From contig NZ_CP063189.1 in assembly GCF_028609805.1 (NCBI RefSeq), positions 558,001 through 622,000 on the forward strand: DNA of 64,000 nt, read 5' to 3'. Under the pieces are notes generated by a model. The model did not search any database, was not told where the DNA came from, and saw only the letters and a program-made list of their open reading frames with translations. The first letter of the stretch is position 1. Every line of letters begins with the position of its first letter. Origin of the DNA: Corynebacterium massiliense DSM 45435 (GTDB taxonomy: Bacteria > Actinomycetota > Actinomycetes > Mycobacteriales > Mycobacteriaceae). Positions 28,301 through 36,304 of the stretch are shown here, in pieces. Position numbers and translations under genes: made by a program.

Positions 28301-28686
28301 CGCTCAAGGACTCTTTCCAGGCCAGCCAGTGGGCGCAGCGCACGCCGGTCGAGGTGGAGGCCCCCTTCGAGATCACGGTGGATGGTGCCGTGGTGCGCGG
28401 GCGTATGGACGCGGTCTTTCGGGACCCAGACGGCACCTGGGTGGTGGTGGACTGGAAGACCGGCCGGCCGCCACAGGGCGAAGACATGCGCGCCGCCGAG
28501 CAGCAGCTGGCGGTCTACCGCGAAGCTTGGCGGCGCATCCGCCAGCGCGCCGGGGAAGAATCCCCCCAGGTCAAAGCCCTGTTCCACTACGTGACCGACG
28601 GCTTCGACTTCGAGCCGCGCCACCTGGGTGGGGCTGACGAACTCGCGGGCGTTCTCCGGCAGGCGGTGCGCCGCGTAGAGTATTAG
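25378..28686 (+). CDS. adnB: AdnB subunit of the AdnAB helicase-nuclease
   Basis: This 1102-residue protein has an intact SF1A motor: Walker A AGAGAGKTE, motif Ia TFTRKAAGQL, motif II LDEYQDTSHAQ, motif III GDPMQSIYGWRGA, motif V TTHKAKGLEWEHV and motif VI VALTRTE. The C-terminal RecB-like nuclease has RGRMDAVF, VVVDWKTGRPP and EQQLAVYR. AdnB drives ATP-dependent translocation, and both subunits cut one strand each. ATG 25378 overlaps the adnA stop, ensuring 1:1 coupled synthesis. No RecBCD homologues are present here. Confidence 0.95.
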   Translation: MANAHFASSHTPEEIAKALGKHQPTPEQAGVISAGSGPLLVTAGAGAGKTETMASRVVYLVANGMVKPDEVLGLTFTRKAAGQLEQRIRRNLIDLRGSGLIEPRGEIGEALTTIAPKAMTYDSFVGELVREFGLLAPVEPFARLITAAEEYAIAHELVSNYTGKVGVDKQVASVTEDILALAGNMTNRLYDVDTVRDLSTEFLRAAEELPPATKKTEYSKKLLTKMDAQRGRINYLPLVVELARTYRDKQVTTFGEQMAVAARLVVEHPGIGKQLRNRYKVVMLDEYQDTSHAQRVFLRTLFGHAEGAAEGDEPTTVTAVGDPMQSIYGWRGASEENLSSFATDFPAADGSPAPKKELTTSWRNPRLVLDMANTVADVVLADGNASRLVGPLQPRSDAEAGDVQLGYFATSEAECRFVAEHMRDKYLASREAGKELSAAILVRKNSHSVEIAHYLDELDVPYEIVGLGGLLSEPEIQDLLAVATMLIRPQDNSAALRVLSGPMCGIGMRDITALGERARNLAGRLAGEDVGGEEPADQNLSAADDGTILGWLRREVAERTPEAPEQAVGLTDAVADLGERDRYTAEGLQRLEELSSTLRALRSYSLSKPLIDLFADIERAFNVRTEALARGGAAGTAHLDQFADVVATFPGSGLAAWLDYCAMAREREDGLQPGEVPAADDRVLIMTTHKAKGLEWEHVSVLHADSQTYSGKANSYVTRSTELPSADDYLDAEAFAGDKEPTRTHFDRAGEAKKQESKHANELEAARLFYVALTRTESTLTVTGGGTDGSNGKAKKGPYEFLHQLAEKFPDHVVCWNDPNDPQDSDDQDEQGDAATSPESGAFPYLAPDAAALAAADKVRAALDSLPDQVAGERFQQWETEASALIEEHRGLMAPEVEVAVPTELTASDVVALRGDPTQFARRQRRPVPFKPNAYAKRGTAFHSWLEEYFGGSALLSEEELPGLDEELGLEDLAALKDSFQASQWAQRTPVEVEAPFEITVDGAVVRGRMDAVFRDPDGTWVVVDWKTGRPPQGEDMRAAEQQLAVYREAWRRIRQRAGEESPQVKALFHYVTDGFDFEPRHLGGADELAGVLRQAVRRVEY

Positions 28687-28726
28687 AGTTATTCCGGCCG
28701 CCGTCGTAGGGAAAGGACACGATCGA

Positions 28727-29842
28727 GTGCCGCGTCAGCATAAGCGGGCGAAAAGGCGCCTGCGGGAGCGTTTGAAGCCCGGAGTGGAGCTGTCCAACCA
28801 GCCGGACTTTTTGCTCCTCGATGTCATCCACCTCCCGCGGGATTTCCGCGCCAGCCCGTGGAAGCTGCTCGCCCAGCGCCTGATGTGGGCGGCGGGCCTG
28901 CTCGTCTTCGTCACCATCCTCGTGTACGTGGACCAGGGCGGCTACAACGTCGAGCACTTAAGCCTCCTCGACGCCGCGTACTACAGTGGCGTCACCCTCA
29001 CCACGGTGGGCTACGGCGACATCGTCCCCGTCACGGAGGAGGCCCGGCTGGTCAACCTCATCTTCATCACACCGACCCGCCTGGTCTTCCTGGCGTTGTT
29101 GGTCGGTGCGACCCTGTCCGTTCTCACGGATCGCACCCGCCGTACCTACCAGATTCAGAAGTGGAGAAAGCAGTTGCACAACCACACCGTCGTTGTCGGC
29201 TACGGCACCAAGGGCGCCGGCGCCGTGGCTGCATTGCTTGCCGATGACGTACCGGCCAACCAGATCGTCGTCATCGACACCAACCGGCAGGCCCTCGCCA
29301 ACGCCGAGCACAAAGGCCTGGTGTCTATCTACGGCTCGGGCACCAAGACGGACGTGCTGAAGATCGCCGGCGTGCCACACGCGAAGTCCGTCGTGGTCAC
29401 CCCGTCCACCGACGACACCGCGGTGCTGGTCACGCTGTCGGTGCGCGAGCTCGCGCCGCGCGCAAACATCGTCGCCTCGGTCCGCGAGTCCGAAAACCGC
29501 CACCTGCTCCAGCAGTCCGGCGCCAATTCCGTGGTGACGTCTGCGGAGACCGCCGGCCGCATGCTGGGCCTGGCCACCGTGACCCCGACGGTGGTGGAAA
29601 TGATGGAGGACCTGCTTAGCCCCGACGCCGGCTTCTCCGTCGCCGAGCGCCCCGTGCGCGAATTCGAGGTGGGCAGCAACCCGCGCCACCTGGCCGACAT
29701 CGTGCTGGCGGTGTTGCGCGACGACGAGGTCCACCGCGTCGATACCGCCAATGCCTCATCGCTCAAGCCGGGCGATCGCCTGCTCTACATCAAGCACGAT
29801 CAGGAAAAGCCGGCCGAGGTCTCCGGCGACGAAGACAAGTAA
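28727..29842 (+). CDS. Two-TM potassium channel with RCK domain
   Basis: This 371-residue channel subunit has a basic N-terminus, TM1 (residues ~52-69), a pore loop with the selectivity filter TTVGYGD (92-98), and TM2 (~108-124). The RCK/TrkA-N domain follows with the nucleotide motif VVVGYGTKGAG and a TrkA-C-like end. It resembles the MthK/GsuK design and the C. glutamicum channel CglK; Rv3200c occupies this place in M. tuberculosis. The start is GTG 28727 with AAAGGA upstream. nudC and the mycoredoxin gene that separate it from uvrD2 in mycobacteria are not present here. Confidence 0.9.
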   Translation: MPRQHKRAKRRLRERLKPGVELSNQPDFLLLDVIHLPRDFRASPWKLLAQRLMWAAGLLVFVTILVYVDQGGYNVEHLSLLDAAYYSGVTLTTVGYGDIVPVTEEARLVNLIFITPTRLVFLALLVGATLSVLTDRTRRTYQIQKWRKQLHNHTVVVGYGTKGAGAVAALLADDVPANQIVVIDTNRQALANAEHKGLVSIYGSGTKTDVLKIAGVPHAKSVVVTPSTDDTAVLVTLSVRELAPRANIVASVRESENRHLLQQSGANSVVTSAETAGRMLGLATVTPTVVEMMEDLLSPDAGFSVAERPVREFEVGSNPRHLADIVLAVLRDDEVHRVDTANASSLKPGDRLLYIKHDQEKPAEVSGDEDK

Positions 29843-29884
29843 GAACAAGAGAAACCAGACAAAGCAAAGGGGGAGGGCCACCGC

Positions 29885-31960
29885 GTGGCGGATTCACCGA
29901 AGTTCACGTTGGATCTGGGCGAACTCGACGAGGATCAGCGCGTCGCCGCGACCGCCCCGCGCGGCCCAGTGTGCATCCTGGCGGGCGCGGGCACCGGCAA
30001 GACCCGCACGATTACCTACCGCATCGCCCACCTGGTGGACAACGGCTTCGTCAGCCCGAACCGCGTGCTCGCGGTGACCTTTACCTCCCGCGCCGCCGGG
30101 GAGATGCGCGACCGCCTGGCCCACATGGGCATCGGGGGAGTGCAGGCGCGCACCTTCCACGCCGCCGCGCGCCGGCAGCTGAAGTACTTCTGGCCGCAGG
30201 TCGCAGGCGACTTGCCGTGGAAGCTCATCGACAACAAGTTCTCCCTTGTCGCCCGCGCGGTGCGCGGCGCGCAGCTGGACTCCACCAAGGACTTAATCCG
30301 CGACGTCATGGGGGAGATCGAGTGGGCGAAGGCCTCGCTCATCGGCGCCGACGGCTACCCGGAGGCCATCGCCAAGTCCCGCCGCGAAGCCCCTGCCGAT
30401 CCCCGCAAGGTGGCCGAGGCGTACCGCCGCTACGAGTCGTCGAAGGCCCTGCCGGACGGCATGCTTTTAGACTTCGACGACCTGTTGCTCCACCTCGCCG
30501 GGGCTTTGGAAAACGCCCCGGCGGTCGCCGACGAGTTCCGCAACCAGTACCGCACCTTCGTCGTGGACGAGTACCAGGACGTCACCCCGCTGCAGCAGCG
30601 GGTACTCAATGCGTGGCTGGGCGAGCGCGACGATCTCACCGTGGTGGGCGACGCCAACCAGACCATCTACTCGTTTACCGGCGCCTCGCCGAAATACCTG
30701 CTGGATTTCTCCCGCACCTACGACGACGCCACGGTGGTCAAGCTGCAGCGCGACTACCGCTCCACGCCGCAGGTCACGGACCTGGCCAACCGGGTCATCG
30801 CCCAAGCCGAGGACCGTGCGGCCGGCACCCGCCTGGAACTGGAGGGCATCCGGCCCGCCGGCCCGGAGCCGACGTTTGACGCCTACGAGTCGGAAGAATC
30901 CGAGGCGAACGAAGTCGCCGGCAAGGTGCTCAGCCTGCTCAACCAGGGCGTTCCCGCCTCCGAGATCGCCATCTTGTACCGCATCAACGCCCAGTCCGAG
31001 CGCTTCGAGCAGGCGCTTGCCGATGCCGGCGTTATCTACCAGGTCCGCGGCGGCGAGGGCTTTTTCCAGCGCCGCGAGATCCGCGACGCCATTCGCGAGC
31101 TCATCCGCGCCACCCGCCGCGACGACCTGCCCAACGACCCGGTGCGGGTCGCGCGCGCCGCGTTCGCGCCGCTGGGGCTTTCTGCGAAAGAACCGGAGGG
31201 CGCGCAGGCGCGCGAACGCTGGCAGTCGCTGACCGCCCTGGTGGATCTCATCCAGCAGATCGTGGACGACCACCCTGGCACCGAGCTTCCCGGGGTGATC
31301 GGGGAGCTGCGCCGCCGCGCGGACGCGAAGCAAAACCCCACGATGGAAGGCGTCACGCTGGCCACCTTCCACGCGGCCAAGGGCCTGGAGTGGGACGCGG
31401 TCTTCCTCGTGGGGCTTACCGAGAAGATGCTGCCCATTAACCACGCCATTAAGGCCGGGGACGCGGCCATCGAGGAGGAGCGCCGCCTGTTTTACGTCGG
31501 CATCACCCGCGCCCGGGAGCACCTGGCGCTGTCGTGGCCGCTGGCGCGCTCGGCAGGATCCAAGGCGTCGCGGGAGCGCACCCGGTTCCTGGACGGCATC
31601 GTGCCCGAGCTGGAAGACTCTCACAGCAAGACCTCGTCGCGCACCCGCCGCCCGCGGCGCTGCCGCGTGTGCGGTAACCCGCTGGCCACCCCGGGGGAGA
31701 AGGTCCTCGGCCGCCACGAGTTCTGCGAGTCGGACGTAGACGAGGACGTCTTCGCCGCGCTGCGGCAATGGCGCTCGCAGACAGCCCGGGACCAGAAGGT
31801 GCCCGCCTTCGTCATCTTCACCGACGCGACCCTTATGGCTATCGCCGAGGCCATGCCTGCCGATGACAGCGAGCTGTTGAGCGTCTCCGGCGTGGGCCCG
31901 CAGAAGCTAGAGCGCTACGGCGCGGAGCTCCTCGAGGTCATTCGAGGGCTGCGCAGCTAG
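29885..31960 (+). CDS. uvrD2: ATP-dependent DNA helicase UvrD2
   Basis: This 691-residue SF1A helicase shows Walker A (AGAGTGKTRT), VVDEYQDVTPLQ, GDANQTIYSFTGA, TFHAAKGLEWDAV and VGITRAREH. A tetracysteine module follows (CRVCGNPL...HEFC), then a C-terminal HRDC domain (~residues 610-690; VPAFVIFTDATLMAIAE). This domain order is diagnostic of UvrD2, which is essential in M. tuberculosis. GTG 29885 has a GGGGGAGGG Shine-Dalgarno. The 3' end overlaps the convergent cyclodehydratase-like gene by 23 bp, with no space for a terminator between them. Confidence 0.95.
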   Translation: MADSPKFTLDLGELDEDQRVAATAPRGPVCILAGAGTGKTRTITYRIAHLVDNGFVSPNRVLAVTFTSRAAGEMRDRLAHMGIGGVQARTFHAAARRQLKYFWPQVAGDLPWKLIDNKFSLVARAVRGAQLDSTKDLIRDVMGEIEWAKASLIGADGYPEAIAKSRREAPADPRKVAEAYRRYESSKALPDGMLLDFDDLLLHLAGALENAPAVADEFRNQYRTFVVDEYQDVTPLQQRVLNAWLGERDDLTVVGDANQTIYSFTGASPKYLLDFSRTYDDATVVKLQRDYRSTPQVTDLANRVIAQAEDRAAGTRLELEGIRPAGPEPTFDAYESEESEANEVAGKVLSLLNQGVPASEIAILYRINAQSERFEQALADAGVIYQVRGGEGFFQRREIRDAIRELIRATRRDDLPNDPVRVARAAFAPLGLSAKEPEGAQARERWQSLTALVDLIQQIVDDHPGTELPGVIGELRRRADAKQNPTMEGVTLATFHAAKGLEWDAVFLVGLTEKMLPINHAIKAGDAAIEEERRLFYVGITRAREHLALSWPLARSAGSKASRERTRFLDGIVPELEDSHSKTSSRTRRPRRCRVCGNPLATPGEKVLGRHEFCESDVDEDVFAALRQWRSQTARDQKVPAFVIFTDATLMAIAEAMPADDSELLSVSGVGPQKLERYGAELLEVIRGLRS

Positions 31961-33074
31961 AGTCTGCCGAGTTAGTCGCGGCCTTCCGTCTCTGCGCCTT
32001 GTTCTTGCGCTGGGACTTCTTAGTTTTCAGCTGCCGGGACGCGGTGTTGCACACCGGGCACATGCGGTGCGGCAACACGACGCGCTGGGGCGCGGGGCCG
32101 AAAAGGTTGATCTCGGTGACCGCCCCCGGCGTCGGGGGAGCGGCGGTTTCGCCCGGCGGTGGCTGGATCCCGTGCACCGCGCGGACCGCGGCGACCGCTG
32201 CCGCCGCGGTCGCCGCCCGCACGGCCGGGTCCGGCGGCATGGCTCCGGACAGGCGGTCATCGCAAAGCGCAGGGCCAGATGGCGCAGCAGACGTCGCCGG
32301 AGACGCCTCGGGCGCGGACACCCATTCCAGCGTGGTCTGGGCGGCCACGAACGCCCAATAGGGGTCTTCCTCGGAGCGCAGCAAGTCCATGCACACCGGG
32401 CACGGGCCTTTCCCGTCGACGCGCACGGGGCCGACGAGCCCGCGGGCATCGAGACTCGCGACGGTCACAGAGGCGGGGAAATGATCGGTAAGCACCGGGG
32501 CGAGGGCGTGCGAATACGCCCACTGGTCCACCAGGACGGGCAGCATCGCCGGCGGGACGGCGGTGAGCTGCTTGGCCGGGTTGCCCGCGGTTATCACCCG
32601 GCGCACCAGGAAGCCGCTGGCAGTGAGCAGGTTGGCGATGTCGCTGGCCAGCGCCGTATTTCCCAGCACGGCGACGCGGCCGTGGGTGGAGCACGGGGTG
32701 AGCACGCCGAAAGAGACGAGGTCCTCCACGATGCCCGCGGCGGCGGTGGGGGAGTAATCCGCCAGCGCGAGACGCTCGATGAGCTCCGCCCGGGTCGTCC
32801 CGCACCGCGCAGGCGACAGCGCCACCGCCAGATCGATGGGGCGCTCGGTGAGCACCACGCCGGCGCGGGTGGCGTCGAGTCCGAACTGCACCGCGTTGTC
32901 GCCCCGCAGGTAAATCCCGGCGCCGGGACTTAACCGCAACACGTCCGCGCGGGGCGTGCCGGTCAGCCGCCGGGGGATGCTCGGCCGCGAACTGACGCGG
33001 CGCTCCTGTGTCTTCCGTCGCGCCTTCGCCGTGCTTGTCCGCTTTCTGCCAGACGTGCCAGAGTCCACCGGCAT
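31938..33074 (-). CDS. Orphan Ocin-ThiF/TOMM cyclodehydratase-like protein
   Basis: This 378-residue protein has an N-terminal basic tail, a winged-helix-like region (~residues 95-125), then a Rossmann-like stretch (VAVLGNTALASDIANLL) whose glycine motif is degenerate. Two zinc-type CxxC pairs follow, Cys225/228 (GPCPVCMDLLRSEEDPYW) and Cys339/342 (RMCPVC). The first matches the CLRCLDLHRTDRDP-type signature of actinobacterial TOMM cyclodehydratase partner proteins. No YcaO, precursor peptide or dehydrogenase gene is nearby. It is probably the counterpart of Rv3196, between uvrD2 and the DUF2342 gene. ATG 33074 is preceded by GGGGAGAAG; TTG 33122 is less likely. Function unknown. Confidence 0.68.
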   Translation of the reverse strand: MPVDSGTSGRKRTSTAKARRKTQERRVSSRPSIPRRLTGTPRADVLRLSPGAGIYLRGDNAVQFGLDATRAGVVLTERPIDLAVALSPARCGTTRAELIERLALADYSPTAAAGIVEDLVSFGVLTPCSTHGRVAVLGNTALASDIANLLTASGFLVRRVITAGNPAKQLTAVPPAMLPVLVDQWAYSHALAPVLTDHFPASVTVASLDARGLVGPVRVDGKGPCPVCMDLLRSEEDPYWAFVAAQTTLEWVSAPEASPATSAAPSGPALCDDRLSGAMPPDPAVRAATAAAAVAAVRAVHGIQPPPGETAAPPTPGAVTEINLFGPAPQRVVLPHRMCPVCNTASRQLKTKKSQRKNKAQRRKAATNSADSSCAALE

Positions 33075-33143
33075 AGTGCTTCTCCCCGCCCCCGAGAATG
33101 TGTGTGTTCGCGTCTTATCCAATCACAGGTAAGGTGCCGTGTC

Positions 33144-33704
33144 GTGGCTAGCGGCGAAGAAACAATCTCATCCCACGCGGACCGCAACGATCGGGCGGGC
33201 GATACGCCGCAGCTAGACGTGCGGGTCATCCGCTCGCGGCGCCGGCGCAAGTCCGTGCAGGGGCGCATCGTCGACGGCGTTTTAGAAGTGCGCATCCCGG
33301 CGTGGATGAACAAGCGGCAAGAGGCCGATGCGGTAGCGGACATGCTCGCCCGGGCGGAAAAGAAGCACACCTCGAGCGCGCGCAGTGACGCCGACTTGGC
33401 GGCGCGGGCGGCCGTTCTCAACGAGAAATACCTAGAGGGGCGCGCGAAGGTGGGCAGCATCCGCTGGGTGGCTAACCAGGGCACCCGGTGGGGAAGCTGC
33501 ACCGTGGGCACGGGAGACATTCGCCTTAGTGACCGCCTTAAGCGCGTGCCCGACTACGTGGTGGATTCGGTGATTGTGCACGAGCTGGTGCACACGTTCG
33601 TCGGCGGGGCAGGCCACGGCGCGGAGTTCTGGCGGTGGGCAGATACGGTGCCCCTCGCCGAGCGGGCGAAGGGCTACATCGAGGCGTATCAGCGCTTCGG
33701 CTGA
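33144..33704 (+). CDS. YgjP-like (DUF45/M48-type) metallopeptidase
   Basis: This 186-residue YgjP-family zinc protein has a core of RWGSCTVGTGDIRLSDRL, then the zinc helix IVHELVHTFVGG with His-Glu-x-x-His. The third ligand lies in GHGAEFW, with a short helix after it. This gives the minigluzincin-type catalytic site HExxH...H. The GTG 33144 start is preceded by AGGTAAGG. It is divergent from the cyclodehydratase-like gene and convergent with the DUF2342 gene, with which it abuts. Substrate unknown. Confidence 0.88.
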   Translation: MASGEETISSHADRNDRAGDTPQLDVRVIRSRRRRKSVQGRIVDGVLEVRIPAWMNKRQEADAVADMLARAEKKHTSSARSDADLAARAAVLNEKYLEGRAKVGSIRWVANQGTRWGSCTVGTGDIRLSDRLKRVPDYVVDSVIVHELVHTFVGGAGHGAEFWRWADTVPLAERAKGYIEAYQRFG

Positions 33705-35144
33705 TTACTCCTTCTCGGAATCGGTGTCATCGCCGCCTTTATCGTCGCCGTCGGACTCGGCGTCGCCCTTGTCGGCGCCGCTGTTGCGCAGCTCCTCTTC
33801 CAGCTTGGCGAACTCGGCGTCGAAGTCGTCCGACGGGGCATCGTCAAGCAGGGAGTCGATGAACGCCGCCGGGTTGTCCAGGTGCTCGGCGGTGGGCAGG
33901 AAGTCCGGGTGATCCCAGACGGAGTCGCGCTTTTCGGTGCCCACGGCGTTGGTGGCGCGGCGCCACAGCTCGGTCGCAGCGGAGACCTTCGGGGCGCCGA
34001 GCTCGATGCCGACGACCTTGGAGAAGGCCTGCTCGGCCGAGCCGCCGGTGGCGCGGCGGCGTGCCCACGCCTCGTTGAGTGCGCTGGTGGCGGGGATGCG
34101 CTCGCCCATGGCCTCGGTGACCACGTGCTCGACCCAGCCTTCCACCAGCGCGATCAGGGTTTCCACGCGGGCGGTGGCGTTGGCGTTGCGGGAGGTGATC
34201 CGCGGCGAGAGATCCATGCCCTGCAACTTTTCCATCGCCTCCTGGATGGCCTGCGGGTCGCCGGACTCCAGGTTGAGCTCGCGGGTGGCCTCCTCGATGT
34301 GCGAGGTGTCGATCTCCAAGCCCATCGCGTATTCCTCGACGGAGGAAAACAGGCGCTCCACCAGCCACGGGACGTGCTTAAACAGGCGCTGCCGGGCGGC
34401 CTCGCGGGCGGCGATGTACACCAGCACGTCGCTGGTGGAGATTTCCAGATCCTGAGCGGCTGCCTGCACGTTCGGCGGCAGGACCGCGACAACCCCGGCG
34501 GGCGCGACCGGCAGGCCGAAGTCGGTGCCGGAGAGGATCTGCTTGGCCAAATCGCCCAGGGAGTGGCCGAGCTGCATGCCGTAGTTCATGCCGGACATCT
34601 GGTTCATCATGTTCGACAGTGGGCCCATCATCTCCCGGGCCTCTTCCGGCAGGGAATCCATCTGAGCCTGGCTCATGTTCTTCGCCACCGGGGTCACCAG
34701 GCGCTTCCACGCCGGCATGGTGTCGCGTAGCCAGTCCTCGGCGTTCCAGGCCTCGACCTTGCCCGACGAGGCCGGCAGATCCGTGGCGGCATCCAACCAC
34801 AGGTCGGCCAAGCGGACCGACTCTTCCACCGCGTGCTTTTCTTCCGCGGTGACCTTCTTCGCGCCCTTAATCTCCTGGCTGGCGATGCGCTGGGCCATGT
34901 CGTAATTGACCGGCGAGGCACCCTCGGAGTTCATCGAAGAGCCCATGCCGGACAGCATCTGCCCGAACTGGTTGAGCAGGTCGCCTAAACCGCCCGCTCC
35001 GGCAGCACCGGAGCCCGAACCGGAGTCGTTGCCGCCGACACCGAACCCGAACGCGCTGAACGGGTTGTTGTCGTCCCGCCGGTTCTTGTCATCGTCATCG
35101 TCGCCATCGTTGGTGGGAAAGCTAAAACCGAATCCGTTACTCAT
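33705..35144 (-). CDS. DUF2342 zinc-dependent-metalloprotease-family protein (no HExxH)
   Basis: This 479-residue protein belongs to the Rv3195/TIGR03624 family, often annotated as zinc-dependent metalloprotease. The N-terminus is Gly/Asp/Asn-rich and disordered. The central helical region includes NYGMQLGHSLGDLAKQ and RLFKHVPWLVERLF. Where an HExxH would be expected the sequence is REAAR, so a peptidase role is doubtful for this protein. The C-terminus is strongly acidic. ATG 35144 is chosen; ATG 35153 is also in frame. It is divergent from the PDZ/Lon-like gene, as in mycobacteria (Rv3195/Rv3194c). Confidence 0.85.
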   Translation of the reverse strand: MSNGFGFSFPTNDGDDDDDKNRRDDNNPFSAFGFGVGGNDSGSGSGAAGAGGLGDLLNQFGQMLSGMGSSMNSEGASPVNYDMAQRIASQEIKGAKKVTAEEKHAVEESVRLADLWLDAATDLPASSGKVEAWNAEDWLRDTMPAWKRLVTPVAKNMSQAQMDSLPEEAREMMGPLSNMMNQMSGMNYGMQLGHSLGDLAKQILSGTDFGLPVAPAGVVAVLPPNVQAAAQDLEISTSDVLVYIAAREAARQRLFKHVPWLVERLFSSVEEYAMGLEIDTSHIEEATRELNLESGDPQAIQEAMEKLQGMDLSPRITSRNANATARVETLIALVEGWVEHVVTEAMGERIPATSALNEAWARRRATGGSAEQAFSKVVGIELGAPKVSAATELWRRATNAVGTEKRDSVWDHPDFLPTAEHLDNPAAFIDSLLDDAPSDDFDAEFAKLEEELRNSGADKGDAESDGDDKGGDDTDSEKE

Positions 35145-35226
35145 GCGCACCAATCTACCGGCACCGACGGGGGCAACACTACGGCGCTACCGAACGCTGA
35201 GAGCGAACACGGTAGGGTAAGTCGCC

Positions 35227-36300
35227 GTGACTTCACCATCGAACAGGCGCATGCGAACCCTAGTCTGGGGCGCTCTCCCCGTTGTCCTTCTGGGAGGACT
35301 GCTCACGGTGGATAAGGTGCCCGGCACGGACATCGATCTCACCGTGCCGTATGCCGCGGAAGGTCCCGGGCCGACCGTGAACACGCTGGGCGATGTCGAC
35401 GGCACCGACGTCGTGGAAGTCCACGCACCCGAGGTCGATGACACGGCAGGCAACCTCAACATGACGACGGTTTCGGTGCGCTCGCACATGACACTCGTGC
35501 AGGCGCTGGGCCGGTGGATGTTTACCGATGACACCATCGTCCCGCTCGATACCGTCATCCCGCCGACCATGAACGACGAGGAGGTCAAGGAGGCGAACCA
35601 GCAGGCCTTCGACCAGTCCGAGTCGGCGGCAACGGCCACGGCGTTGCGGTACTTGCACTTGCCGATGCGCGTGGCAGTCGGCGGCACCATGGAAAATACA
35701 AACGCGGACGGCGTGCTGCAGGCTGACGACATCATCACGGAAGTCGACGGGAAGAAGGTGTCCGAACCCGCCGAGGTTCAGGACGCGGTGCGCGCGAAAA
35801 AGCCCGGCGACACCGTGGATCTGACCGTCGAGCGCGACGGCAAACCCCGGCACGAGAAGGTGGAGTTGGGCGAACACCCCGATGCGCACGGCCGGGAGAA
35901 GACCCCGTTGCTTGGCGTGTTGATGAAGGCCGTGCCTGCCGATGACATCGACGTGAAGTACAACTTGCAAGACATCGGCGGTCCGTCTGCGGGGATGATG
36001 TTCTCGCTCGCGGTCATCGACAAGCTCTCGCCCGGCGAGCTCAACGCCGGCAAGTTCGTCGCCGGCACCGGCACCATCGCCGAGGACGGCACCGTCGGCC
36101 CCATCGGCGGCATCCAGCACAAGGTGGAGGCGGCCTCCGAGGCGGGCGCAGAGCTCTTCTTGGCCCCGCGGGACAACTGCGCCGAGGCCCTGCGCGGCAA
36201 GCACGGCGACATGACCATCGCGGCGGTGGGAAACATTGACGATGCCGTCAAGGCCATGGACGACTTCGGCCGCGGCGAGACGCCGCAGCTGTGCGAATAG
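35227..36300 (+). CDS. PDZ and Lon-type (S16) protease, membrane anchored
   Basis: This is a 357-residue YlbL/Rv3194c-type protein. In order: an N-terminal membrane anchor (residues ~15-32), an extracytoplasmic region, a PDZ domain (~140-215; VLQADDIITEVDGKKV), and a Lon-like proteolytic domain. The nucleophile Ser lies in IGGPSAGMMFSLA and the catalytic Lys in PIGGIQHKVEAA. Such proteins cleave exported substrates next to the membrane. GTG 35227 lies 82 bp from the divergent DUF2342 gene. Downstream it converges with the lipoprotein gene (4-nt gap). Confidence 0.93.
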   Translation: MTSPSNRRMRTLVWGALPVVLLGGLLTVDKVPGTDIDLTVPYAAEGPGPTVNTLGDVDGTDVVEVHAPEVDDTAGNLNMTTVSVRSHMTLVQALGRWMFTDDTIVPLDTVIPPTMNDEEVKEANQQAFDQSESAATATALRYLHLPMRVAVGGTMENTNADGVLQADDIITEVDGKKVSEPAEVQDAVRAKKPGDTVDLTVERDGKPRHEKVELGEHPDAHGREKTPLLGVLMKAVPADDIDVKYNLQDIGGPSAGMMFSLAVIDKLSPGELNAGKFVAGTGTIAEDGTVGPIGGIQHKVEAASEAGAELFLAPRDNCAEALRGKHGDMTIAAVGNIDDAVKAMDDFGRGETPQLCE

Positions 36301-36304
36301 TCCG

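Noticed and set aside
34544..34600. GHSLGD in the DUF2342 protein as a zinc site
   Set aside because: A single His without the following ExxH; does not make an HExxH motif.
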